Below, one piece after another: positions 1 to 8,295 of a stretch of 20,763 nucleotides of DNA. Under the pieces are notes generated by a model, which saw only the letters and a program-made list of their open reading frames with translations, searched no databases and was not told where the DNA came from. The DNA is from a virus: IMG/VR virus record IMGVR_UViG_3300049216_000413, positions 1-20,763 of that record. One strand, written 5' to 3'. Within the stretch, counting starts at the first letter, position 1. Each line of letters begins with the position of its first letter. The position numbers and the translations under genes are program-made.

Positions 1-127
1 GACGATCGGCAAGCTCAAGCGTTTCAAACGCGTCGCCATGCGCTGCGAGAAGACCGACATCAGCTACTCAGCCATCATCAGTTTCGCGTGCGGGCTCATG
101 CTGGTGAAATCCGTCCACACGGCCTAA
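1..127 (+). mobile_element. Right end of an IS5-family insertion sequence (partial, runs off the left edge)
   Basis: The first bases encode the C-terminus of an IS5-family transposase, and the endolysin sequence begins immediately after it on the other strand. The outer IS boundary must lie at about 124-127, because the endolysin reading frame is intact up to the codon at 125-127. The likely outward terminal repeat, read on the minus strand, starts GGCCGTGTGGACGGATTTC; its partner lies outside the window, so the inverted repeat and the target duplication could not be checked. The TAA/TTA at the junction would fit a short TA-type or TNA-type target, as used by several IS5 subgroups. Confidence 0.8.
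2..127 (+). CDS. IS5-family transposase, C-terminal fragment
   Basis: This is an open frame from the window edge to TAA at 125-127, giving 41 residues. It begins TIGKLKRFKRVAMRCEKT and ends in ILVKSVHTA-like sequence (here LMLVKSVHTA). The KLKRFKRVAMRCEKT segment and the KSVHTA terminus are characteristic of the DDE transposase C-terminus in one large IS5-family branch common in Alphaproteobacteria. The third acidic catalytic residue normally sits a little upstream and is outside the window. The stop codon lies exactly at the IS/phage junction, so it is probably supplied wholly or partly by the target site. It is the only plus-strand gene here and is unrelated to the phage operon it disrupts. 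Confidence 0.85.
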   Translation, partial: TIGKLKRFKRVAMRCEKTDISYSAIISFACGLMLVKSVHTA

Positions 128-484
128 CGTCTCGGGGCCGAACGTCCCATCCGCGGTCACGCCGACCGCCGTCTGCAGCCAGCGCACTGCCCGACCGACG
201 CCATTGTTGACCGCCGCGTCGAACAGCAGCAGCGCCAGCGGTGCCGGAACCTGATCGGCGCCGACCCGCTGCCAGTAGTCGCGCTGGTAGATCGCCCGCG
301 CCTCCTCCACGGTCAGGGCGGCAATGTCGACGGACGGATAGGCCGCCGCGGAGATGCCGAACTTGCTGCCGCGGCAGACGCCGCTGCCGACCGCGCCGCC
401 CGACCAGTTGCCGGGGTCGGCCGGATTCGTGGTCAGCCCCCCCTCCTCGCCCACGACGATTGCGAAGATCTGCTCGAATGCCAT
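68..484 (-). pseudogene. GH108-type endolysin, 3' end lost to an IS insertion
   Basis: This is the N-terminal part of a glycoside hydrolase family 108 phage lysozyme that cleaves peptidoglycan at the end of the lytic cycle. The EEGG motif near residues 13-16 carries the expected catalytic Glu. It is followed by NPADPG, a KFGIS block and FDAAVNNG, in family order. A type-3 peptidoglycan-binding domain begins around residue 108 (GVTADGTFGPET) and then breaks off. From the codon at 125-127 the frame reads antisense through the IS end and stops at 68, so the last ~19 residues are not native. GH108 proteins usually run to about 170-200 residues, so roughly 50-70 are missing. The ATG at 484 follows GGGAGG and overlaps the stop of the upstream gene (TGATG); a GTG at 487 is an alternative start. 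The retained catalytic domain might still have some activity. Confidence 0.85.
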
Positions 485-804
485 CACCCGCCTCCCGTGA
501 CGTGATGCAGCGCGAAGGCGCTCAGGGTTCCGAACGCGGCCAGCAGCAGCGCCCGCACCATCGCCATCTCGTCCCGGCTGGCGAACTTGCCGCCGATGCG
601 ATCGAGGCTGTCGCGGAACTCCTGGCTGTGCTCGTTCAGCGAGGTCTGCATGCGTTCGGCGAGTGTGCGCAGACCTTGGTCGAGATCCACGTCGCGCGTG
701 GCGAGCCGCTCGACCGATCCGGAAAGGCTACGAATTTGCTCCTCGAGTCGGGTGAGACGTTCGATCAGATCTTCGGCCGCGGTGGCCGGTGCTCGCGGCG
801 GCAT
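484..804 (-). CDS. Small holin-like membrane protein with coiled coil
   Basis: This protein of 106 residues directly precedes the endolysin. Residues ~10-75 are highly charged and heptad-like (LIERLTRLEEQIRSLSGSV and onward), predicting a coiled coil. Residues ~81-100 (MAMVRALLLAAFGTLSAFAL) form one hydrophobic segment that can span the inner membrane, followed by a short HHVTGGG tail. This soluble-helix-plus-C-terminal-anchor layout, together with the TGATG overlap with the endolysin, suggests a role in lysis such as a holin, a holin accessory or a pinholin-type protein. Classical holins more often have two or three membrane segments, so the name is tentative. The ATG at 804 is preceded by an in-frame GTG at 807; no strong ribosome-binding site separates them. 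Confidence 0.6.
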   Translation of the reverse strand: MPPRAPATAAEDLIERLTRLEEQIRSLSGSVERLATRDVDLDQGLRTLAERMQTSLNEHSQEFRDSLDRIGGKFASRDEMAMVRALLLAAFGTLSAFALHHVTGGG

Positions 805-873
805 CACGCGCCATCTTTGATATGCATGTCAGGTCACCATCCATGATCAGGGTTTCCGTCAGATGAGGCCGCG

Positions 874-3195
874 CTAGACAAGCGGGAACATCGCGGGCGT
901 GATGATCGCAGCCGAGACCGCGGCGTTGTGCCCGGTTGGATTCGGATGCACGCCATCCGCGGTCCAGGCACCGCCATTGCTCCGCCACTTTCCGGGGTTG
1001 GCCGGGTCCTCGACGATCTGCGCCAGGTCGACGACGCCGGCGAAGCCGTAGCCCGCGTAGTTCGCCCGCATATCGGCGTTGTAGATCTGCCGCTGCATTT
1101 CGCCGTACGACGCGACGAGCGACTGGCCGGCATTGATCTGCGCCGGCAGCGGCGTCGACAGCGTGACACTGGCATTGGCGACGAACGAGGCCACCGTGAC
1201 CGATCCGACGATGCCGGGGCCGGAGACGGGGATTCCCACCTGCACGCCGGTCGTGCTGGCCGTCTGCAACGTGCTGCTGCCGGCCGGCGCTGCGGCAGAG
1301 AGTGTGATCAGGCTGCCGCCGGCGAAGGCCTGTCCCGACACGCTGGTCCAGCCATCGGTGCTGGTCGTGTAGGGCGGCGAGGTGAAGGCCCAGACGCGCA
1401 GACCCGCGCCAAGGAACGGGGCGGCCAGTGCAATCAGGTCCTGACGCAACGACACCGCCGGTCGGAACAGCGAGAACAGGTCGTTGCGGCACCACCCCAG
1501 CAGCACGTCGGTGATCCCGGTCTCGACGGCGAGCGCATAGGCCCCTCGATTGCCGGCCTGCACTGCCTGGTTCGCCGTGGTGCTGCCGCGCGCCAGCGAC
1601 AGCCATGGCAGGTTGTTCGCCAGGCCGCGCTGGATATAGCCCATCCTGCCGCTCGCATCGGCCGCGTCCCCGGTACCGATCGCGATGGAATCGCCAAGGA
1701 TCAGCACGGCCGCGGCGTTCACCGTGCAGAGGCCCAGCAATCCGACCGGACACCAGAAGCCGCCGCCGGAATTGGCCGGGACGGAGGCATTCAGCGTCTG
1801 GTCGGTCAAGCCCACACCGCGCTGGCTCGCCTCCCCCGCCAGTCGCGTGCTGCCGGAGGCCGGCGTCGGATAATCGGCGATCTGCAGGCCCGAGCCGGAG
1901 AACTGCGCGAAGCCCCGGACGAAGAATTGTTGTCCCGCGGCCAGCGGACAGTCGATCTTGTCGGAGATCAGCACGTCATGCATCGGCTGCAGCGTCATCG
2001 TCCGGTTGCCGCCGAAGCGGGCCGGGTAGAAGCCGCCGGTGAAGGTGACGTTCGCTCCGGCGGCGATCGTGACGACGGTGTTCAGCGTGACCGTCTGCGC
2101 CGTCGGCTGGTTCGTCGCGGAGTAGGTGACGACGTTGGACACGACGAACGTGTTCGCCGGGATGCCGGTCCCGGTGACGGTCTGGCCGACCTGGACGCCG
2201 TTCGTCGTCACCGCGGTACCTGGCGCGAAGGTAAGGGTCGAAGCGCTGCTCGTCGCCGCGGTCGTGGCCATCGTGAAGGACGGCAGCGGCAGATAGAGCG
2301 AGGCCGTGCCTGCCGTCACGGAGACCTGGCGGTCGATCTCGCCGAGCGAGGTCACATCGAACCCGGCATAGACCAGCTTGACCGCATTGACGGCGGAGAA
2401 GGCGGGCGCCTGCCAGGACGTCTGGTCGATCACCGACGTGCTGGCGGCGTCGAAGGCCCCCCCGGATCCCGGCGCGCCGCGCCCGCGGAACCCGATCGGC
2501 AGCCAGATCTGCCGCCCGCCCTGCGCACGCAGCGAGCGTGTCGGTCCGGCGGGCCCGGTCGCACCCTGCGGGCCTGCCACGCCCTGTGGCCCGGTCGAAC
2601 CTTGCGGACCGGCTGGTCCCTGCGGCCCTGCCGCGCCGGCACTTCCTGGCGCGCCCGCCGGCCCCTGGGTCCCTGGCGTGCCCTGTGGGCCGGCCGGTCC
2701 CTGCGGACCGGCGACGCCCTGTGCACCCGCGGGACCGGCGCTTCCCGGCGCGCCCGCCGGCCCTGGGGAGCCGGCCGGCCCTTGCGGCCCGACCGGCCCG
2801 GCGGGGCCCTGGAGATTGCCCGTCCGGCTCCACACACCGCCGGCCCGGGCGAACACGTCGCCGGTCGAGGTGTCGATGTAGGTGTCACCGTCCGCACCCA
2901 CCGAGGAGCCGGGCGCGACCGTGCCGGACAGCACGGAGGCACCCGAACCACCGACCAACCCGCTGACCGAAAGCACCCCGCCGGACAGCATGAGCCCCGC
3001 ACCCAGCGAGACCGTCTCCGGCAGGCCGCCAGAGGCCGAATCCCGCCCGAGCAGCGTCCCGGCCGGCAGGGTCGGCAGCGCCTGCGACAGCAGGCTGGCA
3101 ACACCGATCTGCGCGGTGACGCCATTCTGGTCGATGACGACGACATCGTTCGGCCCCGGCGCATTTGCCGCCGGCAGCTGCGAGATCTTCGGCAT
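874..3195 (-). CDS. Tail fibre with collagen-like repeats and SGNH/GDSL esterase domain
   Basis: This 773-residue fibre has several modules. Residues 1-80 form the N-terminal module shared with the next two fibre genes ([21 protein letters not shown]). Residues ~100-129 are a small [19 protein letters not shown] module. Residues 130-219 are 30 perfect Gly-X-Y triplets. Residues 220-490 are beta-rich and predicted to trimerise. From ~495 onward is an SGNH hydrolase: GDSIA at 501-505 (nucleophile Ser503), a GWCRND block at 567-572 containing the Asn, and [10 protein letters not shown] with Asp747 and His750. Such domains deacetylate surface polysaccharides, so the protein probably binds and trims host O-antigen or exopolysaccharide. 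A second beta-module is inserted within the esterase at ~623-695. The start follows GGGGA about ten bases upstream. The last residues (MFPLV) fall just before the holin-like gene, with 66 bases of apparently empty sequence between. Confidence 0.85.
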   Translation of the reverse strand: MPKISQLPAANAPGPNDVVVIDQNGVTAQIGVASLLSQALPTLPAGTLLGRDSASGGLPETVSLGAGLMLSGGVLSVSGLVGGSGASVLSGTVAPGSSVGADGDTYIDTSTGDVFARAGGVWSRTGNLQGPAGPVGPQGPAGSPGPAGAPGSAGPAGAQGVAGPQGPAGPQGTPGTQGPAGAPGSAGAAGPQGPAGPQGSTGPQGVAGPQGATGPAGPTRSLRAQGGRQIWLPIGFRGRGAPGSGGAFDAASTSVIDQTSWQAPAFSAVNAVKLVYAGFDVTSLGEIDRQVSVTAGTASLYLPLPSFTMATTAATSSASTLTFAPGTAVTTNGVQVGQTVTGTGIPANTFVVSNVVTYSATNQPTAQTVTLNTVVTIAAGANVTFTGGFYPARFGGNRTMTLQPMHDVLISDKIDCPLAAGQQFFVRGFAQFSGSGLQIADYPTPASGSTRLAGEASQRGVGLTDQTLNASVPANSGGGFWCPVGLLGLCTVNAAAVLILGDSIAIGTGDAADASGRMGYIQRGLANNLPWLSLARGSTTANQAVQAGNRGAYALAVETGITDVLLGWCRNDLFSLFRPAVSLRQDLIALAAPFLGAGLRVWAFTSPPYTTSTDGWTSVSGQAFAGGSLITLSAAAPAGSSTLQTASTTGVQVGIPVSGPGIVGSVTVASFVANASVTLSTPLPAQINAGQSLVASYGEMQRQIYNADMRANYAGYGFAGVVDLAQIVEDPANPGKWRSNGGAWTADGVHPNPTGHNAAVSAAIITPAMFPLV
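2539..2808 (-). repeat. Collagen-like Gly-X-Y repeat (30 triplets)
   Basis: This stretch encodes 30 consecutive Gly-X-Y triplets, rich in GPA, GPQ, GAP and GPT units. In phage fibres such segments form trimeric collagen-like triple helices that act as a stalk. The repeats are GC-rich and internally similar, so copy number could vary by slippage or recombination. Confidence 0.9.
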
Positions 3196-3230
3196 GTCAC
3201 ATCATCCCCAAACCCGGTTGATCCGGACGG

Positions 3231-5693
3231 TCAGGCGATGCTGACCACGCCGTTGTTGTTCCAGACCTTGCCGGTGCCGGCTCCGGGATTGGTTTTCGGC
3301 AGGTTGGTGAGGTAGAGCGCGCCGCCGGCGACCGCGCCGATCGTCAGACTGGGAGTTTCCCCATCGGAGGACTCGGTGGTGATGATGACGCCGTTTCCCG
3401 CCGTGGCATTATGCACCGCAAGATTGTTCTTCGAACCGGAGCTGTTGTACAGCGACAGCATGTTGCCGCTGGTTCCGTCGCCGCTCGCGGTGAGATACAT
3501 ATTGCCGCCCTGCGACTGGATCGTCGCGTTGACGGTGCCGTCGGTGCCCTTGAAGCGCAGGGTCGGCGGATTGCCGGTCGTTGCCGGCGTGATCTGCACG
3601 TAGTTCGCACTGCTTTTGATGTTGTCCAGGACCAGCAGCGGCTTCCCATCGGATGCCGCCTTCACGATCTGTGGCGAGCTGTAGCCGACCGACCCGGTGC
3701 TGGTCAGCCAGGAGATGTAGTTTGTTGCATTGCCGCTGCTGTCCTGCCAGGCGCTCGACAGCGCATTGGTCGAGCCGCTCGGATTGAGGCAGGTGCAGAA
3801 GTCGATGATGTTCTGGAACACGTTCACGCCGAACAGCGCAGGTGTCGCGAACTGCTCGAAGTGACAGCAGGTGAAGGCGTTACCGCTGCAGTTCAGCGAC
3901 CCGTAGGACAGCCGGACGCCGATCGCGGTTGCCACGGCGGTATTGCCGATCGCGACCACGCCGGTATGCGTCGTATCGACGCAGTCGGTGTAGTCGAACA
4001 CGACGTAGCTCGATGACGCGGTGGCCGCGGGATAGTAGCTGAAATGCGTCGCGTTGATGAAGCCCAGCTGCAGGAGCTGCGCCTTGACGCCGCCCTGATA
4101 GGTGTTGACCTCGCCCCCATCGACGTAGAAGCCGACGAGGTAGTAGGGCGAAACCGCGGTCGTGTTGAAGGTGGCGGGGTTTTGCTTGAACAGATAGTTG
4201 GCGCCGACGACGGTCGGCCGATGCAGCCGGATGCCCTCGCCGTAATCGGACTGCAGCACCATCGTGTCGCCGTAGTAGCAGGCGCACTGGTCCAGCCAGG
4301 TGTCTTCGCAGCGGCCAAGGTCGAAGGCCGCGGTGCCGGAAAGCCCCGGGATCACCGGTGCGGCGGTGAACTGCACGTCGCGAATGCGCGCCGACCAGCA
4401 CCAGCGCAGGACGAAGCCCTTGGTAAAGCTGCTGCCATAAGGTGATGCCGTCGCGGTGGACGCGCTGAGCGCTTCGAGGTTGGCAAGCGCCAGGGTCGCC
4501 TCGGCGTCGCTCGCCGTCGTGGTCGGGAAGCTCACCTGTACCGCCGCGGCCGTCGGCCCGGCCGAGCTGTAGGCGCGGCAGGAAAAGTCGCGCAGCGTGA
4601 CCTTCTTCCAGCCCTGATCGATCGAGATCGTGATTCCGGTCCCCGTGTGCTGGAAATACAGAGTCGTGACGCCCTTGCCGGCACCGCGCACCAGCAGGGG
4701 CTTGTTCGCCCAGACCAGCGGGGACATCAGCAGGTACGACCCCGGCGGGATCTCGATGACGCCGCCGGTCGCGGGCAGCGCGTTGAAGGCGGCATTGAAG
4801 GCCGGCGCACAATCGGTCGTGTTCGCCGGGTTCGCGCCGAAATCCAGCACGTTCGCCACATCGCCGGCCCGCGCGGCGAGCGTGCGCGGCGTGGTGGAGG
4901 TCGGTGTCAGCACCGTCGCGGCCGAGGCATCCATGCCGCCAAGCGCGAGGTTCAGCGCGCCGCTGCTCAACGCCAGGCCGGATCCCACCGTGACCGACTG
5001 CAGCGCCCCAGATCCGCCGCCCAGCAGCGGCGCGCTCGGGACGGTGATCGCGGGGGACGCCGGACCGGCGATATTGCCGGTGCGCGACCAGACGCCCGCA
5101 CTGCGCAGATAGACATCGCCGGTGCTGACGTTGATGTAGGTATCGCCGTCATTGCCGATGCTGGAAGTCGGCGCCCCTGTCCCCGAACGCAGGCTGGCAC
5201 CCGGCGGTCCGGCGATATTGCCGGTGCGCGTCCAGACGCCCGCGGCGTGCGCGTAGACGTCGCCGGTGGTCGTGTTGACATAGCTATCCCCATCGACCCC
5301 CAGGCTGGCGGCCGGCGCAGCGGTGCCGGATCGGACGCAGAAGCCCTGCGGACCGGTCGGCCCGGTCGCACCGGGGGCGCCGGTGGAGCCGACCGGACCC
5401 GCAACCCCCTGCGGCCCCGCAGGCCCGGTCGGACCGGCCGGCCCGACCACCCCGCTGACGGTCAGCGCCCCCGCGGAAATCGCCAGCCCAGTGCCGAGCG
5501 CCACCTGCTCCGGCGTGCCGGAGGTGGATGAAATCCGTCCCACCAGGGTGCCCGGCGCCAGCGTCATCGTCGCCTGCGTTCCGGACAGCAGCGTGCTGAG
5601 CGGGACCTGCGCGGTGGTGCCGCTCTGCTCGATCGGCAGCACATCGGTCGCTGACACCGTCGTCGCCACGGGCAATTGCTGAATTGTCGGCAT
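3231..5693 (-). CDS. Tailspike with collagen stalk and pectate-lyase-like beta-helix
   Basis: This 820-residue protein starts with the shared fibre module (MPTIQQLPVA, VGRISSTSG, LGTGL; residues 1-80). A short Gly-X-Y stalk follows at 84-116. Next come two tandem copies of a DGDxYxN-TGDVY-VW(T/S)RTGNIAGP module at ~133-164 and ~181-212. From ~278 (DVANVLDFGANPANTTDCAPAF) the sequence matches the start of the Pectate_lyase_3 right-handed beta-helix family, used by phages to bind and often cleave polysaccharide. It contains GGVIEIPPGSYLL and a long run of beta-rich rungs. The C-terminus ends in LTNLPKTNPGAGTGKVWNNNGVVSIA-like sequence, a motif common at phage fibre tips. Specific catalytic residues cannot be assigned from sequence alone. 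AAGGA lies about seven bases before the ATG. It is separated from the next fibre gene by 35 bases. Confidence 0.85.
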   Translation of the reverse strand: MPTIQQLPVATTVSATDVLPIEQSGTTAQVPLSTLLSGTQATMTLAPGTLVGRISSTSGTPEQVALGTGLAISAGALTVSGVVGPAGPTGPAGPQGVAGPVGSTGAPGATGPTGPQGFCVRSGTAAPAASLGVDGDSYVNTTTGDVYAHAAGVWTRTGNIAGPPGASLRSGTGAPTSSIGNDGDTYINVSTGDVYLRSAGVWSRTGNIAGPASPAITVPSAPLLGGGSGALQSVTVGSGLALSSGALNLALGGMDASAATVLTPTSTTPRTLAARAGDVANVLDFGANPANTTDCAPAFNAAFNALPATGGVIEIPPGSYLLMSPLVWANKPLLVRGAGKGVTTLYFQHTGTGITISIDQGWKKVTLRDFSCRAYSSAGPTAAAVQVSFPTTTASDAEATLALANLEALSASTATASPYGSSFTKGFVLRWCWSARIRDVQFTAAPVIPGLSGTAAFDLGRCEDTWLDQCACYYGDTMVLQSDYGEGIRLHRPTVVGANYLFKQNPATFNTTAVSPYYLVGFYVDGGEVNTYQGGVKAQLLQLGFINATHFSYYPAATASSSYVVFDYTDCVDTTHTGVVAIGNTAVATAIGVRLSYGSLNCSGNAFTCCHFEQFATPALFGVNVFQNIIDFCTCLNPSGSTNALSSAWQDSSGNATNYISWLTSTGSVGYSSPQIVKAASDGKPLLVLDNIKSSANYVQITPATTGNPPTLRFKGTDGTVNATIQSQGGNMYLTASGDGTSGNMLSLYNSSGSKNNLAVHNATAGNGVIITTESSDGETPSLTIGAVAGGALYLTNLPKTNPGAGTGKVWNNNGVVSIA
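5061..5243 (-). repeat. 39-bp near-identical direct repeat within a duplicated fibre module
   Basis: The bases at 5061-5099 and 5205-5243 are the same 39-base sequence with two substitutions (core CCGGCGATATTGCCGGTGCG). They encode the VW-RTGNIAGP end of two tandem protein modules about 144 bases apart. This looks like an internal in-frame duplication of one 48-residue unit in the fibre neck. Confidence 0.85.
5346..5444 (-). repeat. Short collagen-like Gly-X-Y repeat (11 triplets)
   Basis: Eleven Gly-X-Y triplets lie between the shared N-terminal module and the duplicated DGD module of the second fibre. It is a shorter version of the 30-triplet stalk in the neighbouring fibre gene. Confidence 0.85.
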
Positions 5694-5741
5694 GAACGAT
5701 CCTTGTCCGGAGATGTCGAAGGCGGCTGCGGGGCGCCGCGA

Positions 5742-8291
5742 TCAGGCGATCGCGTACCAGCCCGACGCGTCCTGGCCCGACTGCTTGATCCACAGCGTCG
5801 AACCGGCGCCACCATCGAGATTGCGATAATCGGAACCCGGCGGCGCGACGACGACGCCGACCGGTGATCCGTGGCCGATGCAGGCGATATAGCCCCAGGG
5901 GTCGGCGTCCCGGCCGATCCGGACACGGCCGCTGCCGGCCGGCCGCAATGTCAGGTCACCGTTCGCGGCGGTGCGCATCACCAGGCCGCCATCTCCGGTC
6001 GGGGCGAGGTAGTCCGAGCCCGGAAATTGCACCGCGCGCCAACCGCCCCAGGTGCCGACCCATTCGACGGTGGCCTCTGCCGGGATGGTCAGATCGAACA
6101 GCGTCCAGTTGTCCTGGAACGGGACCGAGCCGACGCGGCTGAAATGGACGACGCAGTTGCAGGCGACACGCAGGCGCCGCTCCTCTAGGACCGGCAGGCC
6201 GACCTGCGCCGTGGCCGCGGCACCGGTGCCATCGCCGGTGATCACCACGCTCGCCGTGCCGCCCGCCGCATACCCCACGCCCGGGCTGGTCAGGGCAATC
6301 CCGATGACCGCGCCGGCCGAGACATAGGCGATCGCCGTTGCACCGCTGCCGGACCCGCTGATCGCGACACTGGCATGCGTATAGCCGGAGCCGCCGGCGG
6401 TCACCTTGATGAAGCCGATCTGGTCCTGCACCGCCGCGGCATGCTGCGGCAGCATCGACTGCACCCCGGACGGTGCCGCGGTGATCATCACGTCATCGGC
6501 GATGTCCGGGAACAGCACCTGCTGCAGCGCGCCATCGGTCGATGGATTGCAGATGAAGCGCTGCTGATTGTTCCAGGAATTGCCGCTGATCACCGCGGCG
6601 TCGGTATGCGCCCAGAGCGCCTGCGATTCGACGGCACCATTGGTCCCGACGAAGCTGTTGCGGCAGACCGAGATCCCCTGCGGCGCATCGACCAGATACA
6701 CGCCGCCCTCGCTGCTGCCGCTGAGGGTGATCCAGTTGCCATCCAGGGTGATCGCCTGCGCGGCGATCCCGAAATTGTTGCCGTGCCCGTCGGTTTCGAC
6801 ATTGTACGCGGTCACCGCCCAGCCGCATTGCTGCACGAAATTGCCGCACACGCGCAGCCGCTGGCTGCCGCCGACATTCAATCCCACCGCCGAGCCGGTG
6901 ACGTGGTTGCCGCCGATATCGGTGTCGATCGAGCCGCCGGCATCGATGCCGTACTGCCCGCTCCCGGTGACCAGGTTGCCGCAGATCCGCGAGGACGCGC
7001 AGTTCGCCAGGATCCCGGCGCCGCCGTTGGCGACCGACCCGTTGTCCGACAGCAGGTTGCCCTGCACCGCGATGCCCTGGCCTGACACGGCGATGCCATA
7101 CACCGCGTTGTCATGGCATTCGTTGGACGCGATCAGCGCGCCGATCGCGTCCGGATTGGCGTTGCCCCAGACCGGCGGCTGCGCATTGGTTGCGTTGTAA
7201 TTGCCCAGCGAGATGCCGCGCTGATTGTTCCAGCAGCGATTGCCGACGATCTGCGTCAGCCGCAGCTTGGCGACCAGCGTCGGATCGGTGAAATCGACGC
7301 AGAGTCCGTAGCCGCCATTGTCATGCGCCCGGCAGTCGCTGATCTGCACGCCGTCGACGGCCTGCACCCACACTCCGTGCGCGCCATTCCGCGTCATCTC
7401 GCAATCCCGCACCACATGGCGGCTCGCCGCCGGGTCGGAGGTGAGGAAGGCGAGGCCGCATCCCAGCGTCGCGCCGGCGGTGTTGGCAAAGCAGCAATCC
7501 GCGAACTCAGCGGCACTGCATGCCGCGGTGACCAGCACGCCCCAGCCGTCCTGGGCGACCGCGGCGCTGTTGGCGTCGAAAGTGACGCCCTCGGCGACGA
7601 AGCTGGCGCCCTGGATGCTGATCCACGGCCCGGTGCCGACCTGCTTCATCCGCCGCAGCACCGTCGCCCCGGGAACACCCAGCAGCACCAGTGACGCCGC
7701 AATCGTCCACTGGCCATTGACGACATATGTCCGCGCGCCCAGCCGGACCGGCTTGCCGGATGCCGCCGCGGCGGCGAGTGCGGGGGAGTCGTCGGTGACG
7801 CCATCGCCGGCGGCGCCGAAGGCCTCCACCGGCAAGGCGTCGCCCAGGCTGTCGGCGAGCAGACGCGCCGTGGTGCCGCCACGCCCCGTCACCGTCATGA
7901 TCGAGGCATCGACGCCAGGCAGGGTCGCCAATCCGCCCATGAACTGCGCGTAGCCGATCGCGCCGTCGCTGCCGCCCTGGGAGAGTGCCACAAGATCGGT
8001 CCCCGCCGGCACGCGCCCGGCGGGCAGGCCGCCGATCGAATACGGGGTGGACGTCGCGGAGAGGGTTCCGTTGGCAAGCGTCAGATTGCCGCCCAGCGTG
8101 ATCGCCTCGGGCCCGCCGCTGCCGGCGGACACGCGGCCCAGCAGCTCGCCCGCAGCCAGCACGATTTGCGGCTGCGCGCTGGCAACCAGTTGCGCGCGGG
8201 TCGCGCGGCGGGTGACCCCTGCCTGGCTGACCAGCACTTCGTCGGTATCCGCCGCCGCGGCTGCGGCCGGAAGTTGATCGATCGTCGGCAT
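5742..8291 (-). CDS. Tailspike with parallel beta-helix domain
   Basis: This is an 849-residue protein with the shared N-terminal module (MPTIDQLPAAAAAADTDEV, LLGRVSAGSGGPE, LGGNLTL). It lacks collagen repeats. From about residue 155 (PVEAFGAAGDGVTDDSPAL) it enters a pectate-lyase-like right-handed beta-helix. This continues through many NxxxxN/GIxV-type rungs, such as GVWVQAVDGVQISDCRAHDN, to about residue 600. Two GGSGYT/GVGYA-type repeats with GSGSGATA and GDGTGAAATA follow at ~635-700. The C-terminus (LVMRTAANGDLTLRPAGSGRVRIG, then STLWIKQSGQDASGWYAIA) resembles the trimerising ends of other phage spikes. The likely role is recognition and perhaps depolymerisation of a host capsule or exopolysaccharide. 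It begins four bases after the stop of the upstream adaptor-like gene. Confidence 0.85.
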   Translation of the reverse strand: MPTIDQLPAAAAAADTDEVLVSQAGVTRRATRAQLVASAQPQIVLAAGELLGRVSAGSGGPEAITLGGNLTLANGTLSATSTPYSIGGLPAGRVPAGTDLVALSQGGSDGAIGYAQFMGGLATLPGVDASIMTVTGRGGTTARLLADSLGDALPVEAFGAAGDGVTDDSPALAAAAASGKPVRLGARTYVVNGQWTIAASLVLLGVPGATVLRRMKQVGTGPWISIQGASFVAEGVTFDANSAAVAQDGWGVLVTAACSAAEFADCCFANTAGATLGCGLAFLTSDPAASRHVVRDCEMTRNGAHGVWVQAVDGVQISDCRAHDNGGYGLCVDFTDPTLVAKLRLTQIVGNRCWNNQRGISLGNYNATNAQPPVWGNANPDAIGALIASNECHDNAVYGIAVSGQGIAVQGNLLSDNGSVANGGAGILANCASSRICGNLVTGSGQYGIDAGGSIDTDIGGNHVTGSAVGLNVGGSQRLRVCGNFVQQCGWAVTAYNVETDGHGNNFGIAAQAITLDGNWITLSGSSEGGVYLVDAPQGISVCRNSFVGTNGAVESQALWAHTDAAVISGNSWNNQQRFICNPSTDGALQQVLFPDIADDVMITAAPSGVQSMLPQHAAAVQDQIGFIKVTAGGSGYTHASVAISGSGSGATAIAYVSAGAVIGIALTSPGVGYAAGGTASVVITGDGTGAAATAQVGLPVLEERRLRVACNCVVHFSRVGSVPFQDNWTLFDLTIPAEATVEWVGTWGGWRAVQFPGSDYLAPTGDGGLVMRTAANGDLTLRPAGSGRVRIGRDADPWGYIACIGHGSPVGVVVAPPGSDYRNLDGGAGSTLWIKQSGQDASGWYAIA

Positions 8292-8295
8292 TGCG

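Noticed and set aside
804-832. Seven-codon leader (MHIKDGA) just before the holin-like gene
   Set aside because: It overlaps the holin-like start, but it is too short to support as a gene and no regulatory repeat or residue bias is visible.
808-873. Possible gene or terminator in the gap between fibre and holin-like genes
   Set aside because: No open frame of meaningful length and no hairpin with T-tract was found in these 66 bases.
2539-2808. Repeat array as CRISPR or tandem DNA element
   Set aside because: The periodicity is nine bases and in frame with Gly-X-Y codons, so it is protein-level repetition.
928-3315. Plus-strand open frame of 795 codons opposite the collagen/SGNH fibre
   Set aside because: It is the antisense of a clearly recognisable fibre gene. 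Its translation is Arg/Gly-rich with no family features, as expected from GC-rich codon-phase effects.
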